A stretch of 64,000 bases of DNA. Source: Reticulitermes speratus. Lineage: Eukaryota > Arthropoda > Insecta > Blattodea > Rhinotermitidae. Location: NCBI GenBank assembly GCA_021186555.1, contig JAJKFL010000007.1, forward strand, positions 28,136,677 to 28,200,676, written 5' to 3'. The notes under the pieces were generated by a model. The model was not told where the DNA came from. It searched no databases and saw only the letters and a program-made list of their open reading frames with translations. The position numbers and the translations under genes are program-made. Below, piece by piece: positions 22,762 through 33,965 of the stretch (positions within the stretch are counted from its first letter, which is position 1; every line of letters starts with the position of its first letter).

Positions 22762-22922
22762 AAGGCTCCTTTCACACGAGCTTCCATTTTCAGAGATGAT
22801 AAGGAGAGTATGTCCGACGTCACGGCGACAGACTTCTCGTAGTCGTCGGGCACGGGAGGCCAGCCGCCTGTCTCTGGGCGACAAGTCGCCGTCGACTGAG
22901 TCGCCCGTGTGAAAGAGGCCTA
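22762..22922. mobile_element. Short MITE with 20 bp terminal inverted repeats
   Basis: The left end AAGGCTCCTTTCACACGAGC and the right end read inward, TAGGCCTCTTTCACACGGGC, match at 16 of 20 positions. They enclose a GC-rich 120 bp core with GTCGTCGGG and GCGACAAGTCGCCGTCGACT. This is typical of small non-autonomous DNA transposons; the superfamily is not determined. Confidence 0.6.
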
Positions 22923-23304
22923 ACGTCGAAACTAGATGAAGGTCAACCCTCAGCATCATGTTTCCGTGGCCTTATTCCCAGGCATCAGTCTGACGAAGGG
23001 CAAGCAGAGCTTTGTAAGGAGACAGATCTAATACAGGCACAAATACTACGTGACTTATTGTTTAACAGACAAAAACGTAGCTTACTGAGTGTACGGCCGA
23101 CAAATCTAACTTGTAATGTGCTACTAATTATACGAATATTAATATACAGTTTAATTTCGTAACTGTACAGATAATATTCCCTGTAGTTTCGCCGCAGAAA
23201 TCAGTGTTTCCGAAGCTTTTATCCATGGAGAAACACCTAAAATAATTTTTATATCCGGTGAAGCCCGTGCCTGCTAAGTTATTGTCACGAAAATGAAAAT
23301 GAAG
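22923..23304. other. Unannotated stretch
   Basis: Nothing recognised. Confidence 0.35.
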
Positions 23305-23457
23305 AAGTGTCAGGAACACGAGGAAGAAGACGTAAGCAGCTACTGAATAACCATAAGGAAATTAAAGGATACTGGAAATTGAAAGAGGAAGCACTAGATC
23401 GCACTCTGTGTAGAACTTGCTTTTAAGAGCTACGGACCTTTGCAAGACATACTACGG
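23305..23457 (+). mobile_element. LINE-A 3' fragment, decayed
   Basis: AGGAAGAAGACGTAAGCAGC, TACTGGAAATTGAAAGAGGA and GCACTAGATCGCACTCTGTG match the LINE-A end. The reading frame is broken and the TGAA tail is replaced by ACTACGGATGA. Confidence 0.75.
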
Positions 23458-23609
23458 ATGACCTTTACACGACAGGCAGTACTTCTTCACGCAGCTCAAA
23501 TTCACCCTTGTAAGCCAGCTAATGGCTGTGCGCTGAAGGAGAATCGCGCGATTTTTGCATATTCCCGCCATATTTGTAGGAATATTTGGAGTTTTTTGTA
23601 GTATTTCAA

Positions 23610-23677
23610 ATTTGTATTTATTCCACCATTTCTCGCGGAACCCTCATGTTCCGCGGAAACCTGCTTGGGAAACACTG
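23610..23677. mobile_element. hAT-type MITE end
   Basis: Contains TCGCGGAACCCTCATGTTCC, then GCGGAAACCTGCTTGGGAAA and CACTG. The terminus GGGAAACACTG and the CCGCGGAACC blocks are typical of hAT ends. The opposite end was not found. Confidence 0.5.
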
Positions 23678-23795
23678 CTATAGGCAGACGTATTTGAAGA
23701 AAACACTGCTATAGACAGGCGTATTTGAAGAAAACACTGCTATAGACAGGCGTATTTGAAGAAAACACTGCTATAGATAGGCGTATTTGAAGAAA
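23670..23795 (+). repeat. 31 bp minisatellite, four units
   Basis: Units start at 23671, 23702, 23733 and 23764, each AACACTGCTATAGACAGGCG followed by TATTTGAAGAA. The unit includes the last bases of the adjoining hAT end (AACACTG) plus about 24 bp of flank. The array therefore arose across that transposon border. Confidence 0.92.
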
Positions 23796-23879
23796 AACAG
23801 ACGTGGTAAGTTCGTCTCCGAAACTGTTACCATGCCACTGAATGTGATAATGAGCCAGTGTACTTACCACCAAGGTGCC

Positions 23880-24085
23880 CATTCTCGTAGCCAGGGTATT
23901 CGCCGTTGTCGAGGCGGTGCTTCTTCAGCTGGTGGTGGTGCTGGGCGAGGTGGCTGGCAGCGATTGATAACCCGACTGTCGCCCGCTTCGGAGGTCGTCC
24001 GGGCCTGGAGCTGCGGAGTAGCAGAGAGTTACTGTGGTTAGAGGAAGGCGAGTTAGTAGACAGGATCGGGACCGAGGTGCGGGGA
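23880..24085 (+). other. GC-rich patch, possible exon or promoter fragment
   Basis: About 200 bp distinctly richer in G+C and CpG than its surroundings (GTATTCGCCGTTGTCGAGGC, GCGATTGATAACCCGACTG, CGGAGGTCGTCCGGGCC). Two overlapping frames (84 and 91 residues) cross it; neither is recognised. It could be a 5' exon or promoter island of a host gene, or an unrecognised repeat. Confidence 0.3.
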
Positions 24086-24189
24086 ATTACATGGACAGTA
24101 TCACATACATGGATTTCTATTGAAAACCGAAATCAAACGCACGTCAAGCTTACAGGCCTTACATTTTCTCATATCACATAACCCATATT

Positions 24190-24432
24190 AGGTGGGTCGG
24201 GATAGCGTAGTAGGTATAGCAATTCGCTACGGGCAGGACGGTTCGGGAATCGAATCCCGCACCCATCCAAACCCACCCATCCCCCTGTAAAATGAGTCTC
24301 TTTCCCGGGAGCAAAGCGGCCGGACCGTGGCGTTGACAACCCACCCCCATATAGCGCCGAAGTTGAAGAAAGAGTAGAGCTATACCTCTACTCCCTCTCT
24401 GGGCCTACATAACCTGTTCTAGCCTAAACCTT
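24190..24432 (+). mobile_element. SINE-3A, tRNA-derived SINE
   Basis: Head GTCGGGATAGCGTAGTAGGT, B-box-like GGGAATCGAATCCCG, body AAAGCGGCCGGACCGTGGCG and TATAGCGCCGAAGTTGAAG, tail ACCTGTTCTAGCC. Collinear with 1488-1775. Confidence 0.85.
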
Positions 24433-25975
24433 TCTTACCCACGTTAGAAAACGTGTTCGAAATTTTCTCAACTCTCACATATTCTTGATTTCTAAAGAAC
24501 TGAAACACCGGGGAAACATTTATAAATTTCCTACAGCACATTTAATGCGATTTCTTCCTTATATAGATTTTCACAATGAAAATTCCCTGTATTAACCTGT
24601 ATAACAGACTCACAAACATGATAAATATGCGTTACACTCTGCTTCGTACTCATATAACAGACAGCAGATTAAATCTGACTGTTGAATTACATGATGCAAT
24701 GTACTGTAAGCACGTCGATAGGACTGTGCGGTGCGTGAGTCACGCAGCTGTCATTAAACTTGCTGCACAGTATCGACAATTTCTAGCCTCAAACAGTATA
24801 TAATAATCTGTTCACCAGGCGTCAATCCTGTTTGGGAGTTGAAGGAGGACATTTTCAGCACCTAATCCAACATGCGTTTATTTCTATAATATATTACATT
24901 ATATTGGGAGCTATAAAACCGCTAAGCTTGCCGTGCGTCTGGTTCAGTTTTCAACTGCAATCCCTATACAAAGGTGAAGGTCTTGTTCAGGCTCACGTGT
25001 TATCATCATACTGACAGTTAGGAAGAAAGTCATGTTAGAGAAGTACCTACACGAACTTCAAATGAATTAACTGCAAAATACGTTTTTACAATTGTTTCTT
25101 GTTATGTGAATAATTAAAATCCATTCTTTTATTTATTCCTTAAAAAGATACAACGTTAAATAGGGATTTAGGCTTCTCACGGTCGTGACTTCGTGGATGT
25201 GAGTGTATTTTGGTAGAAATTTGGAGAAGTTTTGTGAGAAAAATGAATTCCGGGAAATTATTGCAGCGTGTTCCTCATAGACGCCTATCACTCTATATTG
25301 CATTACATCCCAGAAGCCAGTAATCTTGAATTCATTAGAGAAATTTGAAGAATGGCAAACATTAATTTGTTTCGAATATTCTTTCTGTATCGGAATAGTA
25401 TTTTATTAGTACACTGCGAGGTTACAAAACAGGTAGGACTACTGGAGAGAAAACGAAGAGAAAAAAAAACGGGATGAAGTTAGTAAACCAGTAATTACAC
25501 ATAATTATAAATGCAATCAGCTATGTGTTTATACATTTTATCCCCGAAAGAATACATTTATCTTCCGCCAAATTTAAAGAACACGTAGAAAGGGAATATA
25601 AAATAAAATATTATAAGAGTAATAAATTTTAATATGGAGCAAAACTTTTGTGCTCAAAATCAGCAAATATTATATCCAAACAAAAATAAATGCAAATACT
25701 AAGAAGGTGTGGAAGAGGCCAGAGGTTATTCTGACCCTTGTTTACTTTGCATAAAATATCAGATATTTAAACCTCAAAGATTAGTTTATATACAGCCAAG
25801 TTTAAGACTAAATACGCCCACGTAGTGTGTTTATGTGTTGTTTATGATTACTCAAATATACATCGAGTGTATTCCTATACAAAATTAAATCATGGGTCTT
25901 TCTAATTAAAGCACACTGTCCTATTTATGAGATACGAAATGAATATTTATATATAAAATACACATTAAATTTAAG
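24433..25975. other. Unannotated AT-rich stretch
   Basis: The frames at 24576-24803 and 24832-25014 are unrecognised. No splice or promoter signature is supportable. Confidence 0.4.
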
Positions 25976-26097
25976 GGTTCGATTCCGGACCGATCTACGA
26001 GTATGTCACATTTGTGGCGGACAAAGTGGCACTGAGACTGGTTACTCTCCTAACACTTCTGTTGTCCCCTGTCAGTAGCTGTCCACCACTGTCCCAT
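25976..26097 (+). mobile_element. SINE-5 copy, 5'-truncated, interrupted by SINE-2
   Basis: Contains GGTTCGATTCCGGACCGATC, GTGGCGGACAAAGTGGCACT and CTAACACTTCTGTTGTCCCC, matching SINE-5. A SINE-2 copy lies in its 3' part. The SINE-5 sequence CACCACTGTCCCAT resumes after the insertion at 26471. Confidence 0.75.
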
Positions 26098-26470
26098 AAT
26101 AATAATAATAACCATGGCTCGACAGCCCTATATGGGTTTGGGCCTCCTCTTTCCGAGGTTACGAGGTCTTTTTTGTGCTGACTGGCCGCTCTTTTCAACT
26201 CGATCCTGATGTGACTGCCAGAACCATCTGGCAGTCAGTCAGGAGACTTGGGTGAGAAATGGCCTCTTAATTTTGCTTACAAGCACTACTAGTTCTATTC
26301 ATGCCCGTAAGGTTCCTTTACATGCCGTAAATGTACGACATGGGACCGATGGCTTTACTTCCCCTCCGAAAGAAGTTGTGCTACGGATTTTTATCGACCT
26401 CCGTCGGGATCGAACCCGCGAACCTTGGGCCCAGTGGCGAGCACGCTAACCACTAGTCCGCCGAGGTCCA
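26098..26470 (-). mobile_element. SINE-2, complete, 14 bp target duplication
   Basis: Minus orientation. The tRNA-like head at the right end reads GGACTAGTGGTTAGCGTGCT, then GGTTCGCGGGTTCGATCCCG. The 3' domain GGGCTGTCGAGCCATGG and a (TTA)n tail are at the left end. The copy is flanked by perfect repeats CACCACTGTCCCAT at 26084-26097 and 26471-26484. It inserted into an older SINE-5. Confidence 0.93.
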
Positions 26471-26829
26471 CACCACTGTCCCATACTCATATCAATTATT
26501 CTTAATGCTGTTCTTTAACAGAAAGACAAACTGACGAAGTCTGGGAACCTTCAAAAAGCAATGTTCTTTCAGAAACCGGGAAGGACTGTATAGAAAAGTA
26601 GTATTATTTTCCAGTGATGCTGTTTCCCCCCACCCTTCAAATTTCTTTCACTTCTCCCTCGTCTTTCCCTTTCGCTTACATTTCTACTATGTCCTACAAC
26701 TCACTCTCTCTCTCTTTAGTCTCAAATTTTAGAACTCTTCTCTTCACATACTGGGGCTAGGTACAAATAATATGACAAATAAGCGACTTATTAAATGAAT
26801 AACTACTATAATGTTACCATTCTTTTGCA

Positions 26830-27025
26830 TATTCAGCGGCCATTTCTCACCCAAGTCTCCTGATTGACTGCTAGGTGACTCTGGCAGTCATATCAGGATG
26901 AGTAGAACTTGTGCAGTCAGTGGACTGGTCACCCACTACAGAATGCACACTTCCAGACCAAGAAACCTCTGAAAGGAGGCCTTATGCTCCGCAAGGAGCG
27001 ACAAGAAGTAAATAAAAAAATAAAT
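26830..27025 (+). mobile_element. SINE-2 variant, headless 3' part
   Basis: GCGGCCATTTCTCACCCAAG, CTCTGGCAGTCATATCAGG and CACTACAGAATGCACACTTC match the central part of SINE-2 as seen at 55960-56080. The 3' end differs (GGAGGCCTTATGCTCCGC, then AAGAAGTAAATAAA), so this is a separate subfamily. Confidence 0.7.
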
Positions 27026-27890
27026 AATATTCTTTTGCATGATGTAGTTAATATATGTTCTAATTTTCTGCAATACGAAGACACAACACAATCAACACAA
27101 AAGACTGACATTGGAAACTACGCTACACCAAGTCGTTTGAATTTGGTTCACATCGCCACAAATAATTAATTACATTTAGGTCCACCTGATTTTAACACTC
27201 CATCTATATTTAGTTCGTCTCAAATGGTGTGTCCTGATGAGAGTGTCAAAAATCGTGTATCTCTAAATTTTCCGCTGGTTTAAAATACGTATTTACAACT
27301 ACTTCATATATTACAATTTCTTATTATAATACAGGTGCACTTTTTATTGTGGCCCTGAGCATGGCAGCTTTATGGCTCAGAAAGGCTGCATCCGCCCGGA
27401 CATCCAGTGACATCTGCTGTGCTCAGGAACTCGATAAAAGGGACACTCTGTACAATGTCGCAGCAAGTTGCAGAATGAGGTATGAATACATGAAGCAGTT
27501 AGGAACTTTGATTTACCTGCTTGTAATACCATCCTCACCCTCTGTGTCATAACTTGGTTTGAGTTAATCTTCACCCTTAAAGACACATATAAGAGACGGA
27601 TACAAAATAGAGAGCTGGGGGGGGGGGGGGGGGGGAATGAATGATATAAACTCCATGGCTGTTTCTTACAGAAGGGCTATAAAGAGGAAGATGACAGAGT
27701 AACACTCCAGTGAGAATAAAACAGTGACCATTGCATCGTTTTAGTGCAAGATAAGACCCGGGAGAGGATTGGACGCAATCTTCCGCCACCACTAAACTAA
27801 AATGAATACAGGGGTGGAGCGACAACTACCGCTATTTGTGGCAAGGTAGGTGTGACAGCGAATAATCTGAAAAACAGATTCAGTAGAATC
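27026..27890. other. Unannotated stretch with poly(G)
   Basis: Contains a run of 19 G at 27617-27635. No gene is recognised. Confidence 0.4.
27617..27635. repeat. Poly(G) run of 19
   Basis: Uninterrupted G run. Confidence 0.95.
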
Positions 27891-27891
27891 C

Positions 27892-28045
27892 CGATGGGTA
27901 CCGGGTCATTCCCGGGGGTAAAGCGGCCGGGGCGTGGCGTTGACCACCCACCCCCATCTAGCGCCGAGGTTAAAGAAAGAGTAGAGCTATACCTCTACTC
28001 CCCCTCTGGCCTTCGTGGCCTGTTCTAGGGTGAACTTTATCTTTA
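27892..28045 (+). mobile_element. SINE-3A fragment without head
   Basis: From GATGGGTACCGGGTCATTCC through GGTAAAGCGGCCGGGGCGTG and GCGCCGAGGTTAAAGAAAG to the tail GGCCTGTTCTAGGGTGAAC. The 5' truncation is typical of reverse-transcribed copies. Confidence 0.85.
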
Positions 28046-28404
28046 CCCGATGTTCGTGATTAATTGGAAACAGCAAAAAGTCACGAAAATCGGGGCTCCA
28101 TTGCGATGTAAAATACATATTTTGTTCAAAAGCTTACGAAATACAAGTACTAAAAATATAAAATTATCTTAAAAAGATGAAAGGGATGAATACTTATTTT
28201 AATAAAATACAATCAGTTTTGTAAAAGCAACATATTGAATGATTGAAGGATAGTCTCATTTTATGAATCAGGAAAGAAGTCCAACTCACTTAATGAAAAA
28301 CAGCGGTAGAAAACGCCTCGCAAGCCACGTTTTCTCGATTCGTCTGAAGTGGTCACTAAAGGTCGAAAAAATTGCATTAGAATGGTGATAAAGTAAGGTA
28401 AAAT

Positions 28405-28745
28405 TCACGATGCAGGATGTGGAAGGACGCGATCGTGCAATGTGTTATGTAACAGCAATGTCGTCCCTGTGCAAGCCATCAAGTCACAGAAGTGAATGAA
28501 GGCATCGTTCCTCTCATTTTTGACGTGGGCACTAGATGAAATTAGGCGGTCAGCTTTACGCCCCGACCACTTTACCCCCTGGACAAGAGCACCAGGTAAC
28601 AATTTCATACGCCCCAAAACCGATATTTACAATTTTGGTGAAGAGATAGATTTCTGGCTCCTGCCGAGAATCAAACAACGATCCCTAGGTTGTGCAACCC
28701 GTAGCCTACTCACTATACTAACTGAGCTATACCGCCATCGCGGTA
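28405..28745 (-). mobile_element. SINE-3B, full length
   Basis: On the minus strand it runs from a tRNA-like head (CGGTATAGCTCAGTTAGTAT, then GTAGGCTACGGGTTGCAC) through a B-box-like GTTTGATTCTCGGC and GGTAAAGTGGTCGGGGCG to the 3' part with ACTTGATGGCTTGCACAGGG. This is the only SINE-3 copy on the minus strand. Confidence 0.75.
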
Positions 28746-29416
28746 TTTTAAAATACGCTCACAATATTTTTCTGGCAAGACTCAGGGAAACAAGGACACA
28801 CCCCGGAGTATTCAGTCTCAAGTCCAGAATTTAAACCCGTGACCTACTGAATATAAAGCAGAAGGGTCAATTTTTGGCCGCAACTTTCGTCACCTAATTT
28901 AGTTGGTCAACCCTGACCGCCATCTCCAACATTTCCCATTTCTAGATAAAAAGAAGAAACAGCAAGGAAGACACGAAGGGCTCCAATCCCAAACGAAAAA
29001 GTCGTAACCCAAGACTCTCTTCCACAGACCAACAAGACTAAACGGCTAAATATGACATGAGTTATGATCAATCTACTTCACACGTCCTAAATGGAAGAAA
29101 CTGCTTGTCGGCTGTAATGCCAGGGTGTATTATATTTGGCCAAGAAATCGTGACGGACAATATTATGTGTAACAGTGGTAATGGCAGAGAGCACCGTCTG
29201 CGTGGGAGAAATGACACGATGGCTCGATGTAACACGGCTGACTGATGGTGATGGGCCTCTTAGCGACTTGCTGTACGTGACTGAACAGGTGACTGAATAA
29301 CACGCAGACAAACGGAGGAACGAAAGTCATGACTATGTAACGCGACAGATTAATTATGTACGAGTAACTAAACTAACAGAGGAAGTGAGTAAATAACTTG
29401 ATAAATAAAGATGACA
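28746..29416. other. Unannotated stretch
   Basis: The mutually antisense frames at 29057-29311 are unrecognised. Nothing else is seen. Confidence 0.4.
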
Positions 29417-29651
29417 TGGCTGATTTCAGACTTCCGCCGCGATGTAGATGAGCTCTGCGCTCTTCTGGGATATACGCGGCGTTGAGTGGTAGTTCTGTAC
29501 CGACGTTTCGGCACAAACTATCGGTCCCATCTTTAAAGGTCAAGAAGACTTTTTGATCCTTGAAGATGGGACTGATAGGTTGTCCCGAAACATCGGTACA
29601 GAACTACCACTCAACGCTGCGTAATATCCCAGAAGAGCGCAGGTCTCAAAT
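29417..29651. mobile_element. Palindromic family P2, both arms
   Basis: Left arm: CTTCCGCCGCGATGTAGATG, CTGCGCTCTTCTGGGATATA, GTACCGACGTTTCGGC. The right arm is its inverse, ending ATATCCCAGAAGAGCGCAGG. The centre has TCAAGAAG and CTTGAAGATGGGAC. AGATGACA flanks it (29409-29416 and 29652-29659), a probable target duplication. No protein is encoded. Confidence 0.8.
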
Positions 29652-29659
29652 AGATGACA

Positions 29660-30300
29660 GTTTAATTAACAAACTAAATAATTAACTGGCAGAGATAATG
29701 TGTGACTAATTTGATGACTAAGCTTTTGAGAGATTAACTGTGTCACTAAACATTAAATAACAGACCAAATACCTGACTTCATGTTTAAGTAGCTGGCAAA
29801 TTAACTAAATAGCCAACTAACTAATTAACTACCTCGATGAGTGATTATAGAAATACTAACGAAAGTCTTATAAGATAGCTAATTTAATAACTAATTATAT
29901 AACAGAATAACGAATGATTGTTAATTAAGTTAATAACTAAATATTAAGCCACTTGATGATTAACAAATTCTAACTAAATAAATAGCAGATTAAAAAATAC
30001 CTAGCTAACGAGCTAATATAATAAAAATTTGCTAGCTAGCTAATAAAATAGCTAGCTAGCAAATTAACTGCGTAACAACGTACCTGATATACTGATAGAC
30101 GATTTAACTGATTGTCTGTCAGCACAGCTAAGAATTGAATTAATTACGATACTACCGAAACAAATAATCGATTTATCAATTAAGGAGAATTAATTGGCTA
30201 ATAAATAAACTAAGTATCTATGTAACTAAATAGACAAAACATGTAGTTACTTGACTAAGTAACAAACATCGATGTAACGAGTTATCCAAGAAAACCACAC
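29660..30300. repeat. Degenerate CTAA/GCTA-rich tract
   Basis: About 600 bp built of irregular AACTAAATAACT, CTAACTAATTAACT and GCTAGCTAGCTAAT units. It looks like an old, greatly decayed tetranucleotide array (CTAA = TTAG on the other strand). No coding potential. Confidence 0.6.
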
Positions 30301-31434
30301 AATATTAATTTGATTTGATGTGATTTGATTATCGAAAATGCACGGTATGAACAATATAAAATTTATCTAAGAAACTACATGACTAAGTATCTAAAATAAG
30401 CCTACTGACTCACAGTCCGAAACCAATAAAAATAAGCACTGCCAGCCAATTATATCTTGAGCCACTTTATTCCAAAAAATTAATTTACTTTCCACATTTA
30501 ATTTCAGAGTTGAATTATGCTGACAAACGAAACCAACCTCGCCATCGCACTTCTTACAAAGAGCGCTTTCCTCTTAATACGTTTAATTAATTTTGATCAT
30601 GATCTACGGGTATTTAAACAGAACCATGAACTCTGTATGAATCACTGTTTACCCCGACAGAACTCCAACTTATTGGATCAGGTCCTTTATTTACGGCACT
30701 CTTGAAGGTGTTATGGTCAGAGGGTGTGAAGCAACAAAATGAAGACAATCGCAACCTAGTCTGAAGGGGGATAGAAGATACATTGGGGGATTACTTCCCT
30801 TCCTTCCTCCTTTACCCATCCCAGAATAGCGTGACGTAAAGAGTCGTTCCCACAAAATAGTGGCAAACCATTAGTGTCAAATATAAATGGTGAGGGAGGG
30901 TCCATCCGTATCGACCTACAGGCCCTGAACATCTCTGCTAACCTCGCAAACAATAATCTCACACCGTAGTGAAAACCTGATAGTTGCTCTACCGGCCAAG
31001 AAATTGAACTCTTTCATGGATTGAATACCACATTTATAAAACCCCACCATTTATCACTATCATGAGCCAGTTGAATGCAGGCCATACCATATCTCTCTAA
31101 GACCAGTTTTAAAATAAACCTCACATCGTCTGCAAGGTCTCACTTCGGCCGAAGTATTTCAACTATTCTTACTACCACCGTGCATGCTACATGTCTCCTC
31201 GAAATCACATCCCTCTACTTAACCACCCAAGTAACATTAAAATACACAAATTAGTATTATATGGCTGTGTTAGATGGATAAGAAACGTTGTGTCTGGCCC
31301 TAAGGAAGGGAATAGCATGCATTAACGTCAGGGATTTTGATAAGAAAACAGAGTTGAGGAGAATTTGAACGTAAGAGCAAGCAATAATATAAAGATGCAG
31401 AAACTTTACGTAATGGGGAACTTTGTAAATTATG
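30301..31434. other. Unannotated stretch
   Basis: At about 31045-31075 ATCATGAGCCAGTTGAATGC resembles the reverse of LINE-B, but it is too short to call. The 68-residue minus frame at 30756-30962 is unrecognised. Confidence 0.4.
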
Positions 31435-31772
31435 CTCTTTTTCTGACATTGTTATAGAAGATTTGGCGGGGCATGTAGCACGTATGGGTGAGGGGAGAGG
31501 TGCATACAGGGTTTTGGTGGGGAGACCTGAGTGAAGGAGACCATTGGAAGACCCAGGCGTAGATGGGAGGATAATATAAAAATGGATCTTCAAGAAGTGA
31601 GATGGGGGGCATGAAATGGATTGATATGGCTCAGGATAGGGACAGGTGGCGGGCTCTTGTGAATGCGGTAATGAACCTTCGGGTTCCATAAAACGCGGGG
31701 AATTTCTTGACTATCTGACTACCTGTTAGCTTCTCAAGAAGGACTCTGCTCCATGGAGTTAGTTAGTTAGTT
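31435..31772 (+). mobile_element. LINE-B 3' end
   Basis: In broken frames the plus strand encodes [33 protein letters not shown] and AVMNLRVP. I recall this C-terminal block from cockroach LINEs (GHVARMGES...RVLVGRPEG...[14 protein letters not shown]). A short 3' UTR with CTCAAGAAGGACTCTGCTCC and ATGGAG follows, and then a (TTAG)n tail at 31757-31777. The coding part has several stops and shifts. The 129-residue minus frame here is antisense to it. Confidence 0.75.
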
Positions 31773-31777
31773 AGTTA

Positions 31778-32139
31778 TAGAAGATTGGGAAGCCACAGAC
31801 TTGTAAAAAACTTGAGAAAGAAGAGACAAGTATGCAATGTTCTAGTTTGGAAATAAGAAACGAAGATATATCTTTGGACGTGTAGATGTAGAAGAAAGGA
31901 TAATAGTAAAATTAATCTAATGTGTTCAGGTGTGAGAGTGTAGAGTGGGTTGGAGTGGCTAAGAATGGCGTGTAGTATAAGGTTCTGGTGAAAATAATAA
32001 ATTTTTGTCTTCCACAAAGGACAAGACCATTCTGAAAGAGTTAAGCTACAAACAGCTTTCGAGAAAATAGGCCTAATCTGGTCTATGGAGTGAGTTAGAT
32101 AGGGAAATTGCACAAATTATGAAATTGCTCATTATTTAA
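31778..32139. other. Unannotated stretch
   Basis: Adjoins the LINE-B tail; no motif is recognised. The 112-residue minus frame at 31775-32113 lacks any family signature. Confidence 0.35.
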
Positions 32140-32315
32140 TGGGCATCGTGGACGGGCGGTGGGGTACATTTTCACCAGGGGTTAAGCATTCGGAGTGTGG
32201 AACAGACCACTCCTTTCCATACAATGCTGAGCTTAAGGATAAGTGGAACATTTCTTCCACTACCCCACACGCTTTCGTGGCAAGTACAGGAACAACTTTG
32301 CATTTACCTAACCTT
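32140..32315 (+). mobile_element. SINE-3B fragment
   Basis: CCAGGGGTTAAGCATTCGGA, TGTGGAACAGACCACTCC and GCTTAAGGATAAGTGGAAC correspond to the SINE-3B body. GCTTTCGTGGCAAGTACAGG corresponds to its 3' end. The head is missing. Confidence 0.6.
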
Positions 32316-32434
32316 TTTTTTTTCAATTCTCTTATTTTTTATATGTGAACGGTCCTACAATTTTGAAATTCTTTCCAAAATTCAGAAACGGCCGTTTGTA
32401 GTGATTGCAACGTTCGTGAGTACCACATATCCTA

Positions 32435-32451
32435 CCCCCCCCCCCCCCCCC
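32435..32451. repeat. Poly(C) run of 17
   Basis: Uninterrupted C run. Confidence 0.95.
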
Positions 32452-33885
32452 AGCTGTAGTGTCACAACTTGTCAGCCCTCCGTTACTGCTAAATGTTCGT
32501 AACTAATAACTAATCATGCCTAAACTACTTTGGCATCTTAGGCTGCACAGTTCGCCTGATAGACATTTTGCCTTCGTAACAGCAAATGCTTACAGTCAAT
32601 CTGCAAAAAGCCAAGTGTATCCTAAAACCTCGAACAGCATTCTGGATTCCAGGAATTCTGGACCAAGAGTCTATTTGTGTCTATAACAGAAGGCAGCAAG
32701 GAAACACAAACACGAAATCCATTCTCGCTCTTATTTTAATCTACATTTAAACTGTCAATATTTTAAAGCGTTCTGATGACTGAGTCAATTAAAAATGTTA
32801 TTACTTTTTGGGATAAAACTCCTTTTCTTTCCTTAAAAAACACACACACAGAATGTTTCTTGGTTTCTCTCCAACCAAAACCAGATTATTTGTTAAACAT
32901 TCCAAAAGTTTAAATTTATTATATTTTGTAAAATTTTATAACTATCAATTTGTAAATTACTACTAGTCTTGACGGGGGGCGGGCCGAGATCGGAACAAAG
33001 ATAAGCAACTCAAAACTGAGCATTCACACAAATCTTGTAAATCACAACAGAGTATGGCAAATGAAAAATAGATCAAGAAACCCAAATACGAGTTAACTGT
33101 TAAATCCTATTGAGAAGATACTGTTAATAAGTAAATGGCGAGGAGTAATGAAAGAAGTAACCAAATATAAAGGACAGATTTGTTGGCGATAACAAATTTT
33201 ACTGTGAAAGCACACCGCCCTGTCTCTAGACTCAAAGGCGGTTCATTGTTAAACAAATGTCAGAAAAAAACGCGGATTGTGAAACACAGATGTACAAAGT
33301 GTTGGGTTCATGTGAGACATCGTAAAATTTATCTTTGGCGCCACCTTCGGGAGGAGTGTGGGAGACTCGATGCACTGCTTTTAAATTTCTCACGGAGGGG
33401 TCCTGAATGACCTGCGATAAACAGCCCAATTATAAACGAGTTCTTACTATTGACACAGAGAAAAGGGAAATCTTTAAAATAAACACACCAGAAGTTAAAT
33501 ACCACTTTTTATACACACGTTTCTCTAAATACCAACACCTTCAACTCTATAAATGTTCCATACATTGGTTAACGTTTGAAATCCCCTACTCAAATGATAC
33601 TGTTTATTTTGGCACAAGAAATCGTGTTTAATCTTCTGTCTGCTGACTTAAAGAACAATGGAAACCAGCATAAAACAAAGCTCCTCTTCTAAAATGTTAC
33701 TATCTCTCTGTATATTAACCCAGCCTGTCTTTTACAATGCAACATTTACTGCTCATCTCATCTCAAATGCGTGATTGTGGTTTCAAATATTTCTCCTTGG
33801 CACCCTTTACTACATTACCCAGTTTATCAATTAAGTCCAATGGACTGTTTCAAAATTTTCACTCCCATTCAACACGTTAAGGACT

Positions 33886-33888
<3 letters not shown>
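32452..33888. other. Unannotated stretch
   Basis: AT-rich. The frames at 33180-33631 are unrecognised and overlap without a common theme. Confidence 0.4.

Positions 33889-33928
<40 letters not shown>
33889..33928. repeat. (GA)n microsatellite
   Basis: About 19 GA units with one early interruption. Confidence 0.9.
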
Positions 33929-33931
<3 letters not shown>

Positions 33932-33965
33932 AAATCGGGAGGAGAGTACAGTGACAGGCAATACA

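Noticed and set aside
31045-31110. Additional LINE-B fragment on the minus strand
   Set aside because: Only about 20 bases (ATCATGAGCCAGTTGAATGC) look alike, which is too little for a call by eye.
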